DNA from: Toxotes chatareus | Lineage: Eukaryota; Chordata; Actinopteri; Toxotidae | Reading direction: 5' to 3' | Assembly (NCBI GenBank): GCA_016801885.1 | Contig: CM028882.1 | Span: 20,539,047-20,603,046, forward strand | Length of the DNA stretch: 64,000 nt | Shown here: positions 11,391 through 23,400 of the stretch, in pieces | How the letters are laid out: each line of letters starts with the position of its first letter | How positions within the stretch are numbered: the first letter of the stretch is position 1 | Translations under genes and position numbers: made by a program | The notes under the pieces: generated by a model | Told to the model about the DNA's origin: nothing | Database searches by the model: none | What the model saw: only the letters and a program-made list of their open reading frames with translations

Positions 11391-13511
11391 AAACTGGCTC
11401 TCAATGTGGGGTGATGCAAGGAGTGGAGAAGGGGGAGTGGCTATGTTGACGGCTCACCTGACTTACGATGTTGTCTCAAATGGAGATTTCAGACATTCTG
11501 TGTCAACTCATTTACTTTACTCCTGAAATACTCAATTCCTGCCCATTACCTTACGATGATTCCACTTTCCTGAAATATTTCTCTAATGCCACTGCAGAAC
11601 AATAATTCTATCATTAGACCTTTGAGCCATGTTTGAAGAAAAAAAAACTTCACTTCCTGATAATAGTGGTGAATGGAAAAAACTGATTGTGTAGTTTTGC
11701 AAACCAAGTGTACAGGCTGAACGTAACTGTAACTGAACACCAGGAAGAAGGTGCTGAGCTTTTATAGGAGGTGCTAAAAATACTGTCATGTAGCTCCACC
11801 CTGCAGTCTATTTTAAGAGCTAGCAGTTTGGATAATGTAAGTTTGAGTGTACTTTGTCACCTTGAAATGCAATGCTGCTACCACAGCCTCTGAAATGCAT
11901 GATTTGTCTATAAAGGAGAGTGAGGTGATCTTACTCTCTGCTCTCTGTTTACTGAAATGACAGTTCGAGAACAGGTTTGAATGTGAAAGAGAAGTATTTA
12001 CAGGAAGAACAATTAACTTATCAGAGTTATGATTTGTTCACCTCTCATCACAGGTGTATATGTAGGGTAGGGTCTTAAGAGTGATGTGATATCTAGACTC
12101 TAAACAGCAGCAGAAAGGACAAACCTTTGTTTAGTTCTTGTTTAGCTGGTTTATCCATGACCTGATGCACAGTGTTTCTGAGGACTTGGCACTGATGGTA
12201 AATTACTCTGTGTTTAGTTTATAAACTGTATGCTTAGATGATGATAAAGGCAGAAGTTCAGGAGTTTGTGTTTCAGATTTTGGGCTGCAGCAGATAGTCA
12301 TGCACCAATTGAACTGTCATTTCAGTCATGATTTCAGTTTTGCTTATATGTTATCTGAACTTACAGACAACATATTGGATATTGTTGGATATTTCTTTCT
12401 CCTCAATCAGCCCAGTTAAATATTTAACAAGGCTAAGAGTCTACAGCCTAGGTGGCAGCTCTGTGTCGTGGTGTAGAGAGGCTACACTTTGGCACAGGTA
12501 GCTAAGTAGTTAACAATTCAGAAGTAGAGACAACTGAAATTACTATTTTTCACTCTGTGTCCATAAAGCACTCTTATGACATGTCATTATCTTTATATGT
12601 AAGATCAAAAAGACTTATTGACCTTGGGACTAAAGTTTTTGCAGTATAAAATCTGTGTTTTAGCCAGACTAGATATTGTATAGTATGTTATTCTGCTGGA
12701 GGGATGATGCCCCTTGGTGTTTTGTGTTTTCTATTCTACTGACTGGTTTCTGAAAAGTTGCATTTCTCATATCATGTTTCCAAAATCAAAAGCCAACTGG
12801 TCTTGCTTGCAAGCAAGCAAGACCAGTTGGCTTTCAATAGCTTTTGAAAATACCATGACCTGGATGACTGAGAATCTAACCATCAGCCTTTATCTTAATG
12901 AAACATTTTGTGGTGCAGTCTGAGTGACAAATGTCTGAGGTGACAAAGTCTAACAGATTGCACTGACCTACACGAGTACTCAGTAAACATGTTACCCACA
13001 AGACATGTCACAATAGACGGGGGTCTTGCTTTTTTCTCAAAGGAAGTCTTCACCACAAGCATTTTTGTACAAAGTGTTCTCTCAAGTTTTATTTGATTGC
13101 ATAAAAGCAAGTGAGACATCTTTCAACACACAGATCTGGCAATTCAGGCACACTCAGCTCACTGTGGAAAGGGACACACATCACCAAATGTCAAGTACAT
13201 TCACATAAGCCCAGTAAGGTGGGAGCCACAACTAATTTTGAGCCTCTGAATCATGCTTTAAGACACATTTTTACAGACTCGCCACCTTGTCTGATCACTA
13301 TAGACATATTTGTTTGCATTATAAGGTTCGATAGTGTTACCACCAGTTTTGTCTATTTTTGTCCTTATTTGTATTTTTCCATTATGGATGGTTTCATATA
13401 CATGTAACTGTCTTTTTATGCTGTTGTTTTTATAGGTGTGATTGTTTCTTATCCTTTCTCAGCCCTGGAATGTAAAGTGCTATTTAAATAACATAATTAT
13501 TATTCAGTCAA
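11391..13511. other. Intergenic interval between the lectin/FN3 gene and cdc20b
   Basis: No coding exon is supported on either strand. It contains a perfect inverted repeat at 12789-12834 (listed separately) and otherwise unremarkable A+T-rich sequence. Confidence 0.5.
12789..12834. repeat. Perfect 22-bp inverted repeat with a 2-nt loop
   Basis: The left arm is 12789-12810 and the right arm 12813-12834, exact reverse complements separated by 'aa'. The arms begin aaagccaactgg and end at gcttgc. The surrounding sequence does not look like a known transposon, and the loop is too short for a normal pre-miRNA. Confidence 0.8.
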
Positions 13512-13517
13512 TTTATT
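13512..13517 (-). terminator. Candidate polyadenylation signal of cdc20b
   Basis: AATAAA on the minus strand about 250 nt downstream of the cdc20b stop codon (13763-13765). It is the first canonical signal in a suitable position. Confidence 0.4.
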
Positions 13518-13762
13518 ATTTTACTCTAAAGGAGCAACAGGAGCGGTTACATTGTGGTATGTGACCTATCTTAGCACGATAGTGGGTTTGACTTGACGGT
13601 AAGATGGCTTGACAGTGTGGTTAGGTCAGAGCAGGGGACAGGAAATGTGCAAAGTCTACACAGTGACATTACCAAGAAAGACAACATGTACATGAACATG
13701 TTTAACATAGGTCTGACTAGAAGCCAGCAACATTCACTGTCCATGCTGTGTGATGCTGGCAA

Positions 13763-16700
13763 TTAAAGATTCCAGATATGAAAGCACTGGTCCACTCCAG
13801 CGGAGAAAATCTGAGTATCATCAGGGTTTGAGGCCAAGTGTAGGACTCGATGAGAATGACCTGCAAAAACAACAAAAGCATATTTGAACACATATTTTTT
13901 ACATTTTAATACCTTGTTCCCCATATAAAACAAAACTGTCTTAATGTTTTTTATCTCTGCTCACTTCAAACAAAAACACCAGAAAAAAAATAACAGAAAA
14001 CAGCCAAGATGAACACAATGTCACACTGAATAATGAAATGAAACAAAATGGCTAATAACACAGTTGCATAACATTTGAAACATCACAAATGTCTTTTAAA
14101 GACTGTCTTTGACAGGAGGTTCTAAGGTCTTTTCTGCCCCCAGCGACTCATAATACCTCAGGAAACTGTGACATCTCATATCAAATATGATATGATTTTT
14201 GACGTGTTTCATTCATAGTTTCACACTCGCTGGGAGCCTCTGTGACAGATGACAGAGCTACAGCGACCAACTGTCACACCTAACAATACTCAGCACGCAT
14301 AACGATCTAATACATTTATTTCTGGCAGGCCGATGACAGATTGTTAAATAATTAGTCATATTTTTGGTTCTCTAACCTGTGAGCTGGTTGATTGAGTTGA
14401 GGGAGGGAAACTCCCAGGTCCAGCAAATGACTTGGTTATGAGGAAGGCCATGACCTGTGACCAGATATCTCTTCTTTTCAGCCCATCGTAGAGAACAGAT
14501 CTGTAATTGGAGTCATTAGGAGTTAGGAGTCTATCCCACATGTTTACATAGCAAAATCACCTCTGCTATAATTTGAGGATTAAGTACCTGTGAGTTTGTG
14601 TTGGCAGAAGTCACACAAGTCCCTGCCTGTGTGTCCCAGATTCTCAGCTCCCCATCTTTCCACCCCCCTCCTGTAGCGATCATCTTTCTCTGCCATGGAC
14701 ACCATCCCATTGCCTAAACACACAAACACAATGAATGCACAAGCATATACACAATGGTCAGAAGATTGTATGACTGTTTAAAACAGGCCATGTAATGAAT
14801 GGTTGCAGGATCAACTAACAGTATTTCACCAACTAGAATCATGCTACACAAATCTGCACGAGTCTCCTCAGGATAAATTGTAATAACTTTGGTGAACCCC
14901 TGACAGTTCATTCAGCACCACCATCACGCCACATTTTCAATTTGTTCAGTACCAAATGACCAAATACCTGCAAATATTAGGAAACATGCTAAATTAAGAT
15001 GGAAACCATGGCAAACAATACTTGCTAAACATCAGCATGTTTACATTGTCATTTTGAACATGTTAACATGGTGACATTAGCGTTTAGCTTTAAGCACCAC
15101 AAAGCAAACCATCACAGGCTGACTGAGCCACTGGTGTGGCTGTAGATGATTAGCTTTAATGAAGACTACATACTACAACAGAGTCTTCCGTACTTATTTC
15201 ATTAAAGTCAGACCAGTTGAGTCCAAGCTACATTTCTATAAACATTATACACCATGTTTTCATGTTTTATTACTCCACAACAGAGTCAAAGAGGACATTT
15301 ATTACAAATACAAAATAAAAAATACATCTGTAAGGGAGATGAACATTTTCTATTTGTATAACATTTGTCAAACTGACACAAACAGACACAAAACAATTTC
15401 TAGTCCCAGTTTCAAGTACACTGACCTTAACAGCACTTGGCTGTTTCATTGTAGTCACTGGCTGTTTTGACCTTGTGGGCCCTGCAATGTCACTATCCCA
15501 TACATGAAGGAGACCACCTGTGGAGCCGCTGGCCAGCCATTCGTCTCCTGGTGACCACTGAAGGCTGCAGATCCCCTCCTTCTGGACGGCTGCACCTACC
15601 AGAGGTGCAGGAGCCCGAGGGTCAAGGTGATGGATACGTCCCAGGACAGAGCCGCTGTTAGATTGTGGACACTGTTATTTCCCAACATTAGTACTGCATT
15701 CAATAGGTACTTTATGTTGCTAAGTCAGCTCCATTCCTTTTGCTTGTTCAAAATGATACCGAATATTGTTTTAATAAGTCCTATTTTGTGCGACAGTATG
15801 TAATGGTATGCTGACAACACATACACGCACCAGTACCTGCTGAGTAACTGCTGTTTCCAGGAAAGCCCTCCGACCACAGACAGGTGTGGTGGTAGACACC
15901 TCATTTTCTGCTTGTTCTCAACATCCCACAACTGAGGAGTCAGAGAGACACTACAAACCGTCAGTCTGATGATTCAAATAGTTGCTATCCTTCCCCTTGC
16001 ACATGCCCACTTACCACAGTTTGACTCAATCATTTTCCACCCTCTATGTACTCATTACTTGAAGCTGCTAAGTGTTTACCTGTATGTCCCCTCGCCTGGT
16101 CCCAATGCAGAGAGCTCTGCCATCTCTGCTCCAGCACAGAGATGAGACGGAATGATGGTACGCCCGTTCTGTATGTAGGCTTGGGTCCAAATATCCCACC
16201 AGAGCATGGGTCTCTGAATTCCAAAGGTAAACAGAAGAGCCCAGTGCTAATGCAATCATACCATTACAACTGCAGTCGAGAACATTAGTGTCTGGAAGGG
16301 AAGAGATGGAAAAGAGAGACTACAGAGGCAATACTGTGCCCAACTGTTGGATGTTACTGTCCCTTGCTGTTGGCTATGCCACAATAATACACAAAGCAGA
16401 GGCACAAAGGCTTTGTTTTTGTCTTCGTGTATTTCTAAGTACAATTCAGGCTTTGTATTGTCACTTACAGTAGTCGTTCATCAGTGACGGTGCTGCCAAC
16501 TTCATCGCTGACTTTCCCTGCAGACTGACAGTAGCTCTGTATAGAACAGCAAATGGCTGCAAATTACGTCTTCTCTCATCAGAATCTACAATGGAAAATA
16601 TTGTGAACGCAAAACACACATCACATTTACGTGTGGACAAAGTCACATTAGTACATCTTTGGTTTACTGTTAATGGTGTCAATTACATTATTTTTCTCTT

Positions 16701-17373
16701 GTGGATTTCAAATGAAAACACTCTGCTGTGTAAAACATGTAGCAAACCACATTAAACATTTGGCATGGTGAATTAATAGTTATTTAGCATATAACACACA
16801 TAGGGTTGATCCCAGCCCGTGTGTGTGTCATGTGTCTTGGAAAAAGAGCTGTCCTCTCTTACAGAGACTTAAACATTGATTTCTATCAAACCTTCATATC
16901 TTATGCTGTTCAAATGTCATGTTTGTTTTTTTGCGCTAAATTTTTCCAGACCTCCATAAGCTTCACAAGATGAATATCTGATTGTTCAGCCAGAGATAAT
17001 TCAATCATATGAGCAAACGTGAACATAGATATCCCTCATTGCTCCAGCAGGTTTTGCAGATTGTTTTAGCCATTTGTTCTCGTTTCCTGGTATGACATCA
17101 TGTAGTATTGCTTGTCATTTCTGTTTGCGTGTGTGTGTGTGTGCGCGCGCATGTGTGTATGTCTTGAAGGACTGTAAGGATGCAGTGATGGAAAAAAGAA
17201 ACATTCATACTGGACCTGTTTGATATGCATTGCCATGTTCTTGACCTGCAGGTCTCCACATCCATCCCTGCAAAAAAAAAAAAATGTTCTTAAGACCCTT
17301 AAGAAACTAGATACTTAAGAAACACCCCCCTTCAAACTTTTTCATCTCTCAGTACATCTTTAGTTGTGGGAAT

Positions 17374-17438
<65 letters not shown>

Positions 17439-20400
17439 AAAGTCAAACTGCAGCAACACAGGTTTCTTGAACAAACCTGCTCTGGGGCATTTCCTGCGGC
17501 AGGTAGTTCACTGGCAGACATGGTGTGTGGCATGTCTGGGGGTGTAACAGGCCCACCGTGAGAAATGCCTCCCTCCAACGCTGTCTCTGTTTAGGACAGG
17601 AAAAAAAATCACAGAAAAAATGACATTCACATCCATCACAAAACAATTATGGAATAAATCGACTGTGTCTATATGGTGAGACAGCTGGACTTAATAGTAA
17701 AGATAGCAAGATTTAATAGATCTATGAGAGTTGGTGGCTATGGCCCTACAGTTCTTTAGTAATGAAGAGCATTTACAAATTATGTGTTTCCTAACAACAA
17801 AACAAAAATGGGGTCACTGCTGATCCATTATTGGAGATTAAAAATACATGTAGCCTATATTTTGGCAGTCCAATCAGTCCTCGGGTGTGATAATATAAAA
17901 GTTAAAATCAAGATATAGTTGCGGGGGGGCTGGTACCAGCTACTGTACTACTCTGCAACAACGCCTGCTCAGCTGTGATATGCAACACTGGGAGGTAGGT
18001 GTTGTCCACATTGATGCAAATTGTGGTTGAATCTAACATTTGAAGCAAGCTACAGGGCACACAATGTATTGACACATAAACTACCTAAGCATTTACAGCA
18101 TTTTCACTAAAGCATTTTGGAGAATTGGTGCGTTTTTGATTATCAACCAAAAAAAATTGTACAATGCAGTAAAAGATCATTTGTGTGATAAGCAGTTATC
18201 AGGCCTCTTACACGTACAGTGGCTGGAACTTCAGTTAAGTGTTCCTTTATGCCACTTAGAAATATAGTTGAATTAAAGATGTATAAATATTTCTAGGGGA
18301 TTCTATTTAAAAAAAAAATTGATGGTGAAAAGCTGGGAAAACGGGTCAAAGAGCAAAACTTAATTAAATTAATAGTTTAAGTTTAAGCAGTTTTCAGGCA
18401 AGCCTGAGTTTTAATTTTTTTTTCCTATTCCTCGCTCTACTTCTCAGAAATAACAGTCATTTAAAGTGACCACAAGGCTGAGTTTTGGTGAGAGAGAGAG
18501 GTCAGTATCACAGACAGGTAAGTCTAAACATTTCTCTGGGATGTGGTGTGTTGTTAAAACACCTTGAAGGTTTCCATGTGGGACTCTCCGTGCTGGTTCA
18601 TGGCACCTCGGTGGAGAATCCAGTTCCAGCCTCTGACAGACTGTATCCAACTCAAAGCTTTGCTCACACTGCCCCGCAGTGGCCAGAGGTGTACTCACAG
18701 CTGGAGCATCTCTGCTGCTCCTCTGGATGATCCGCCTCCTGAAACGCTTGTATGACACGTGATGAGCGTCGTTTTGTCCCTGAGAGAAAGAAAAAAACAA
18801 CAATAATAAAATAAATAAGTACGGTTACCCTCAATAGTCTTAGAGTACTGAAAACTGACAAACTTCCTAACTGCAAACGTCAAACCGTTAGTACAACTTT
18901 ACTAGTGTCAAGTAAGCCACAGGAAGAGAACAATTTCCAGTTAAAACTTTCAAAACAAAAGCACCAACATTAAGATCTGCCCTATTTTCCATCTTTAAGA
19001 TACAACCAAATATCTAAAGATTTCATGTTCTATGGGCTAGGGCTATTAACAGTTATTATTATATTAACATGCTGATTATTTTCTCAAGTAATTCATTAAT
19101 TATTTTGCTTATGAAATGTCAATTCCTTTGATGTTTCCCACAAGCCAAAGCCAGAAATTTTGGGCAGGCACTTTTGCTTGGGAAATGGCTAAAGTGATTA
19201 GTTATTTAACTGATAAATCAAAAAATGTGTGCTATACTGAACAGCTACAGAAAACAAATGTTTTCTGAAGATAAATGTACTTTCTCAACTGGCAAAAGTC
19301 ACTATAAATTATTGCAGATAACTTCCTAGGTGGATAGGTAGCCCACAGTAAATAAGACGTTGCCATAGTAAGTAAGCGCTAAAAAGGTCATTAGGACATT
19401 TGTGTTGGTTCAGCACTTCTTCAGGTGTTTAGGATTGTTGCTAGGTGGTTGCAAGTGTTGTTATGGGGTCGCTATGTTGCTTTGAGTGGTTGGTAAAATG
19501 TTGCTAACTGGTTGCCAATGGGTTGCTATGGTGTTTGAGCTGGTTGCTATGGCTTACTTTTATACTTTTATTCACACCTCTGTGAGTAACTATCCGGTTA
19601 CATGAGGATTAGAAAGCTAATGGGGTTGCAGCTGCAAAAGTTAATTGAGTGATACTATTCTATGTTTTAAAGGAGTGCATGACATTTTTGCTGAAGTGAA
19701 GCACTTTTCTCCACAGAGACTGGGTACTCCTGCAGTTTAATTAATTTAGTTTTAAATCCTGAGTTGAGATCAGTGGCTGTTTTGCTTTAGCTTGTTTTCA
19801 TGCTGATGATCCATAGGTCCAGTGCTTTGTCAGTGCATATTGTACCAAGGGACTGAGCTCAATAGTCACGATAATCATCTTGTTTTATATTTAGCCAAAA
19901 TTAATTAAATTTAAAAAATGGGCAGAAATTGGTTTTAATATTAACATCAGATCTAATTGTTCCTCCAATAAATCTGATTTGACTTTTATTGTTGTGTGTA
20001 CACACACGATTAATTTGTTTCAATACAGGTTTTATTTTTGAAAGAACAAGCACTAAGCTTCCGGTTGTGTCCTAGTTTTCCTCAGCGGAATTAACGCAGC
20101 TAACTCCTCCGGACCGCCCCAAAAGTTTTGGCAGGAGCTCCCCACACACCGACCGCTGCCTGTTCTTCCCCCTCCAAGATGGAGGCCTTAGGGGGCTACC
20201 CTGCCAAGTCCTCCAGCCCAAAAGCTAAAAAGATAACGGTGCTGCTGAGCATGACAGTCGGTGTGGGGTGTTTATTCCTCCTGCAGACTCAGCTGGTGAA
20301 GCCGAGAAAACCGAAGGATTTTTATTCTTTCGAGATGAGAGACGCGAAGGGGAGGTCGGTTTCCCTGGAGAAGTACCGAGGAAAAGTAAGTCCACATCAT

Positions 20401-23400
20401 CATCACTAGTCATTTCACTTTGAGAAGAAATCTGTCCAGATTTTGTCCCAGTTATTCGCTATGAGATGAGTTGGGGTTTCATCGCATAACACGTTTTTCT
20501 TATAGCATTTAAAAGGCATTTCCATGCTTCCCCCCTCCTCTGCAGGCGTCTTTGGTTGTAAACGTGGCGAGTCACAGCGAGCACACGGAGGCAAACTACA
20601 GGTTTCTGCAGGAGCTCCACCGGGAGCTGGGCACCTCTCACTTTAACGTCCTGGCCTTTCCCTGCGGCCAATTCGGGGACACCGAGACCGGGTTCAGCCG
20701 AGACATCGAGGCTTTCGCCAAGTCCACCTACGGTGTTACCTTCCCGTTCTTCAGCAAGATCAAAATAATGGGCTCAGAGGCGGACCCTGCCTTCAAATTC
20801 CTCACAGGTTGGCAGAAAGACCTCTAACCACATATGTCTCTTTAACAGTGCAGTTTACAAAATATCATGACTGCACAGATAAAACTAAAAAATGTTTTCA
20901 TTAACACCTGCCTCAGAGAAAAAAACGTATGCATTCTTATATACAAATGTATATACTTATACAGGTTAGTGAAGAAGGGAGTAGAACCCACTCTAAAAGT
21001 ACACCTTTCCAAAATAGTTTATTTAATATTTATGGACATGTATCCAAATGGACACATGGAGAACTAGTCTTTGAACTCCTGAGGTTATTGGAATGTGAAA
21101 TCTGGTACTTATTTATACATACTGAATGGACTTTGTCGACTCCTGTGTAGTTCTTGCACCCAAATAAGATTTAAATTTGTTAGAATTTCTTAAATACCTA
21201 TTTTGAGTGTGACATTTCATTTAGGACCTCGGAGCGCTGCTACAGGCCATTTTATTCTACTGAAGCGGCTGCTTATCGTACATCTGAGTGATTAAGAAAT
21301 TTAAGAGTTTTCTCTTATCTGTTGTAATCCGTATAATAATATATGTTTAGAGCGTTTAAATATATCACCCATCTGACTCTTTGTCATATTGTTTATATTA
21401 TGATATCTGTCACTTTAACATTGATTGTTTTTAACATCAGTGTGATTAGCTATTTTTAATATCTATCATATTTACAAGTTGTATTGTAATTGGTATTTGT
21501 GGAAACAATCAGCGCATCATCAGAGTTTATGGCTAAATTTAGGCTCTAAGATGCACCATTAATGTGGTTGTTTGTTTTTTTTTTCAGATTCTGTGCAGAA
21601 AATTCCAAAGTGGAACTTCTGGAAGTTCCTGGTGAATCCAGAGGGGAAAGTAGTCCGGTTCTGGAGAGCCGACGAGCCCATGGAAAGCGTTCGACAAGAA
21701 GCCACTGCGCTGGTGCGAGAAATCATCCTAAAGAAACGGGTGGAGCTATGATGGAGCTTATTGACAGAGACAGGACACACCGCTGTGTTATGTCTGTGTT
21801 TCCTGTGCTTTGACAGCCGGGAATAACAAGTGGTGGACTATGAACTGTTACAGTGAGAGTGGTTGGGTGACATCTCGCTCCAGGCACGTGCAAGATGAAA
21901 AAAATCCACTAGTTTTAGCCACAAAGGCAAAGAAAGGCATGCAAGGCTAGCCAGACTGTGTGTGTGTGTGTGTGTGTGTTTGAGTTTTGTGTGTGATACG
22001 GACCATCCTGTGGTTAATCATGACAATGATGATGAACATTCCTTATAATGACCACTGCTGCAGCTGAAGGATTGTTTTAGGCTTTGAAGTGTTGGATGTT
22101 TACGTTTAGTTTGGCTTAGTCTTTGTCTGTACTTTCTAATGTTTACATTAAAATCTATTTCTTAAGGTGAAGCACACAATTTTATGCTGTTTTGACTCAT
22201 TTGAGCCCATCAGCTTGTGAAACAGCCTCCCAGCAATAAAAGTATTTCATGATTATTTGATTTATCTAACGGGGCCCAGGATCTTTTGAGCGAGAAAAAT
22301 GCTTAGAATTATTTAATTAACCAATAATCCATAATCAGATGCACATGAGGTCTGAATTGTAACCCGCTGTTTTTAACTTACAGAAGTGAATGTTAATTGC
22401 AGAAGTTCACTGGGTTGCTGGTGTTGATTTAAATGGACAGTTGGAGGGCAGCAGCAGGTAAGCTGGCACACAAACAATCAACCAGCTAACAAGACACTGC
22501 CTACCAACCAACCACAACAAGAGAGCTGAAAAAGAATGTCATCTTTGTGACATCAGGTGAGATTATCTTTTGAAACCGTTCTCTTTTAGCTCTTTGTGAC
22601 ACTGGAAGCTCAAACATTGAAAATAAGCATCTAATTGGACTCCCTCTGCCTCAAATTAAGCCACGTTCTCTCCTGTTCGGTGTCCTGTGGGAATCAGGAT
22701 GCTTGTATCTCTTTTTGATCCTTCAACATTTTCTCAAAGTGCATGAGTGTGAGCTTCCAGAGTAATAAACACAAAAGTGTAGTCGAATGCAACTGTTGAG
22801 GTAGCAGAGCAGTGTGAGCTGGCAAAAGAAAACGTCAGCTAACATTACACTGCCTCCCAACCGGTCACAGCTCACAGGCCTGCTGTATATGCAAATGCAA
22901 GGATTTGACTATGTTGATCTGGATGTTTATCATTGTGTTCAATGTAAAATTTAAGGTTTTCTCATCCATTCCTCGCCAAATTTATTCCACTGTCGACTTT
23001 TTACTTTACAGGTGCCTGAAGTGGAATACGTGGCGGCGTCTGCAGCGTTTCTTTGAGGTCAGTTGGGAGCAGCAGTGAGGAGTGCAGCTGGCAGCTGTCA
23101 GTCAGATAGCAGCACAGCCAGCAGCGGTACACTGCCACACTGTCACCACCAGCTCAGGAGTGTTGGGGGGTGGGAAGGATGCAGTCAGCACAATTAACAT
23201 TAAGTGATGTTGTTTTTTTCTTTAGATATTTCCCCTCTTACCTTGAAGGGGCACTGCCTCCTCTTTCCTACAAAATCTCTGAACATTTCCCTCAAACTGT
23301 CCTGTTCACAAAAACAAAGAACAAAAGATTCAGTCATGGTGATGCTCATCTTCATCTGGGAAAACTCTGTCACATACAACTACAAGTTAATCAAAACTGG

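Noticed and set aside
17360..17646. Open frames with VCVCVC or HTHTHT runs
   Set aside because: Read-through of the CA microsatellite; only the cdc20b exon 17586-17477 is real.
20128..20178. Upstream extension of gpx8 (frame starting before 20179)
   Set aside because: It has no ATG; the ATG at 20179 aligns with the human GPX8 start.
20546..20600. Possible selenocysteine codon in gpx8
   Set aside because: The codon at the catalytic position is AGC (Ser), not TGA; no SECIS is needed.
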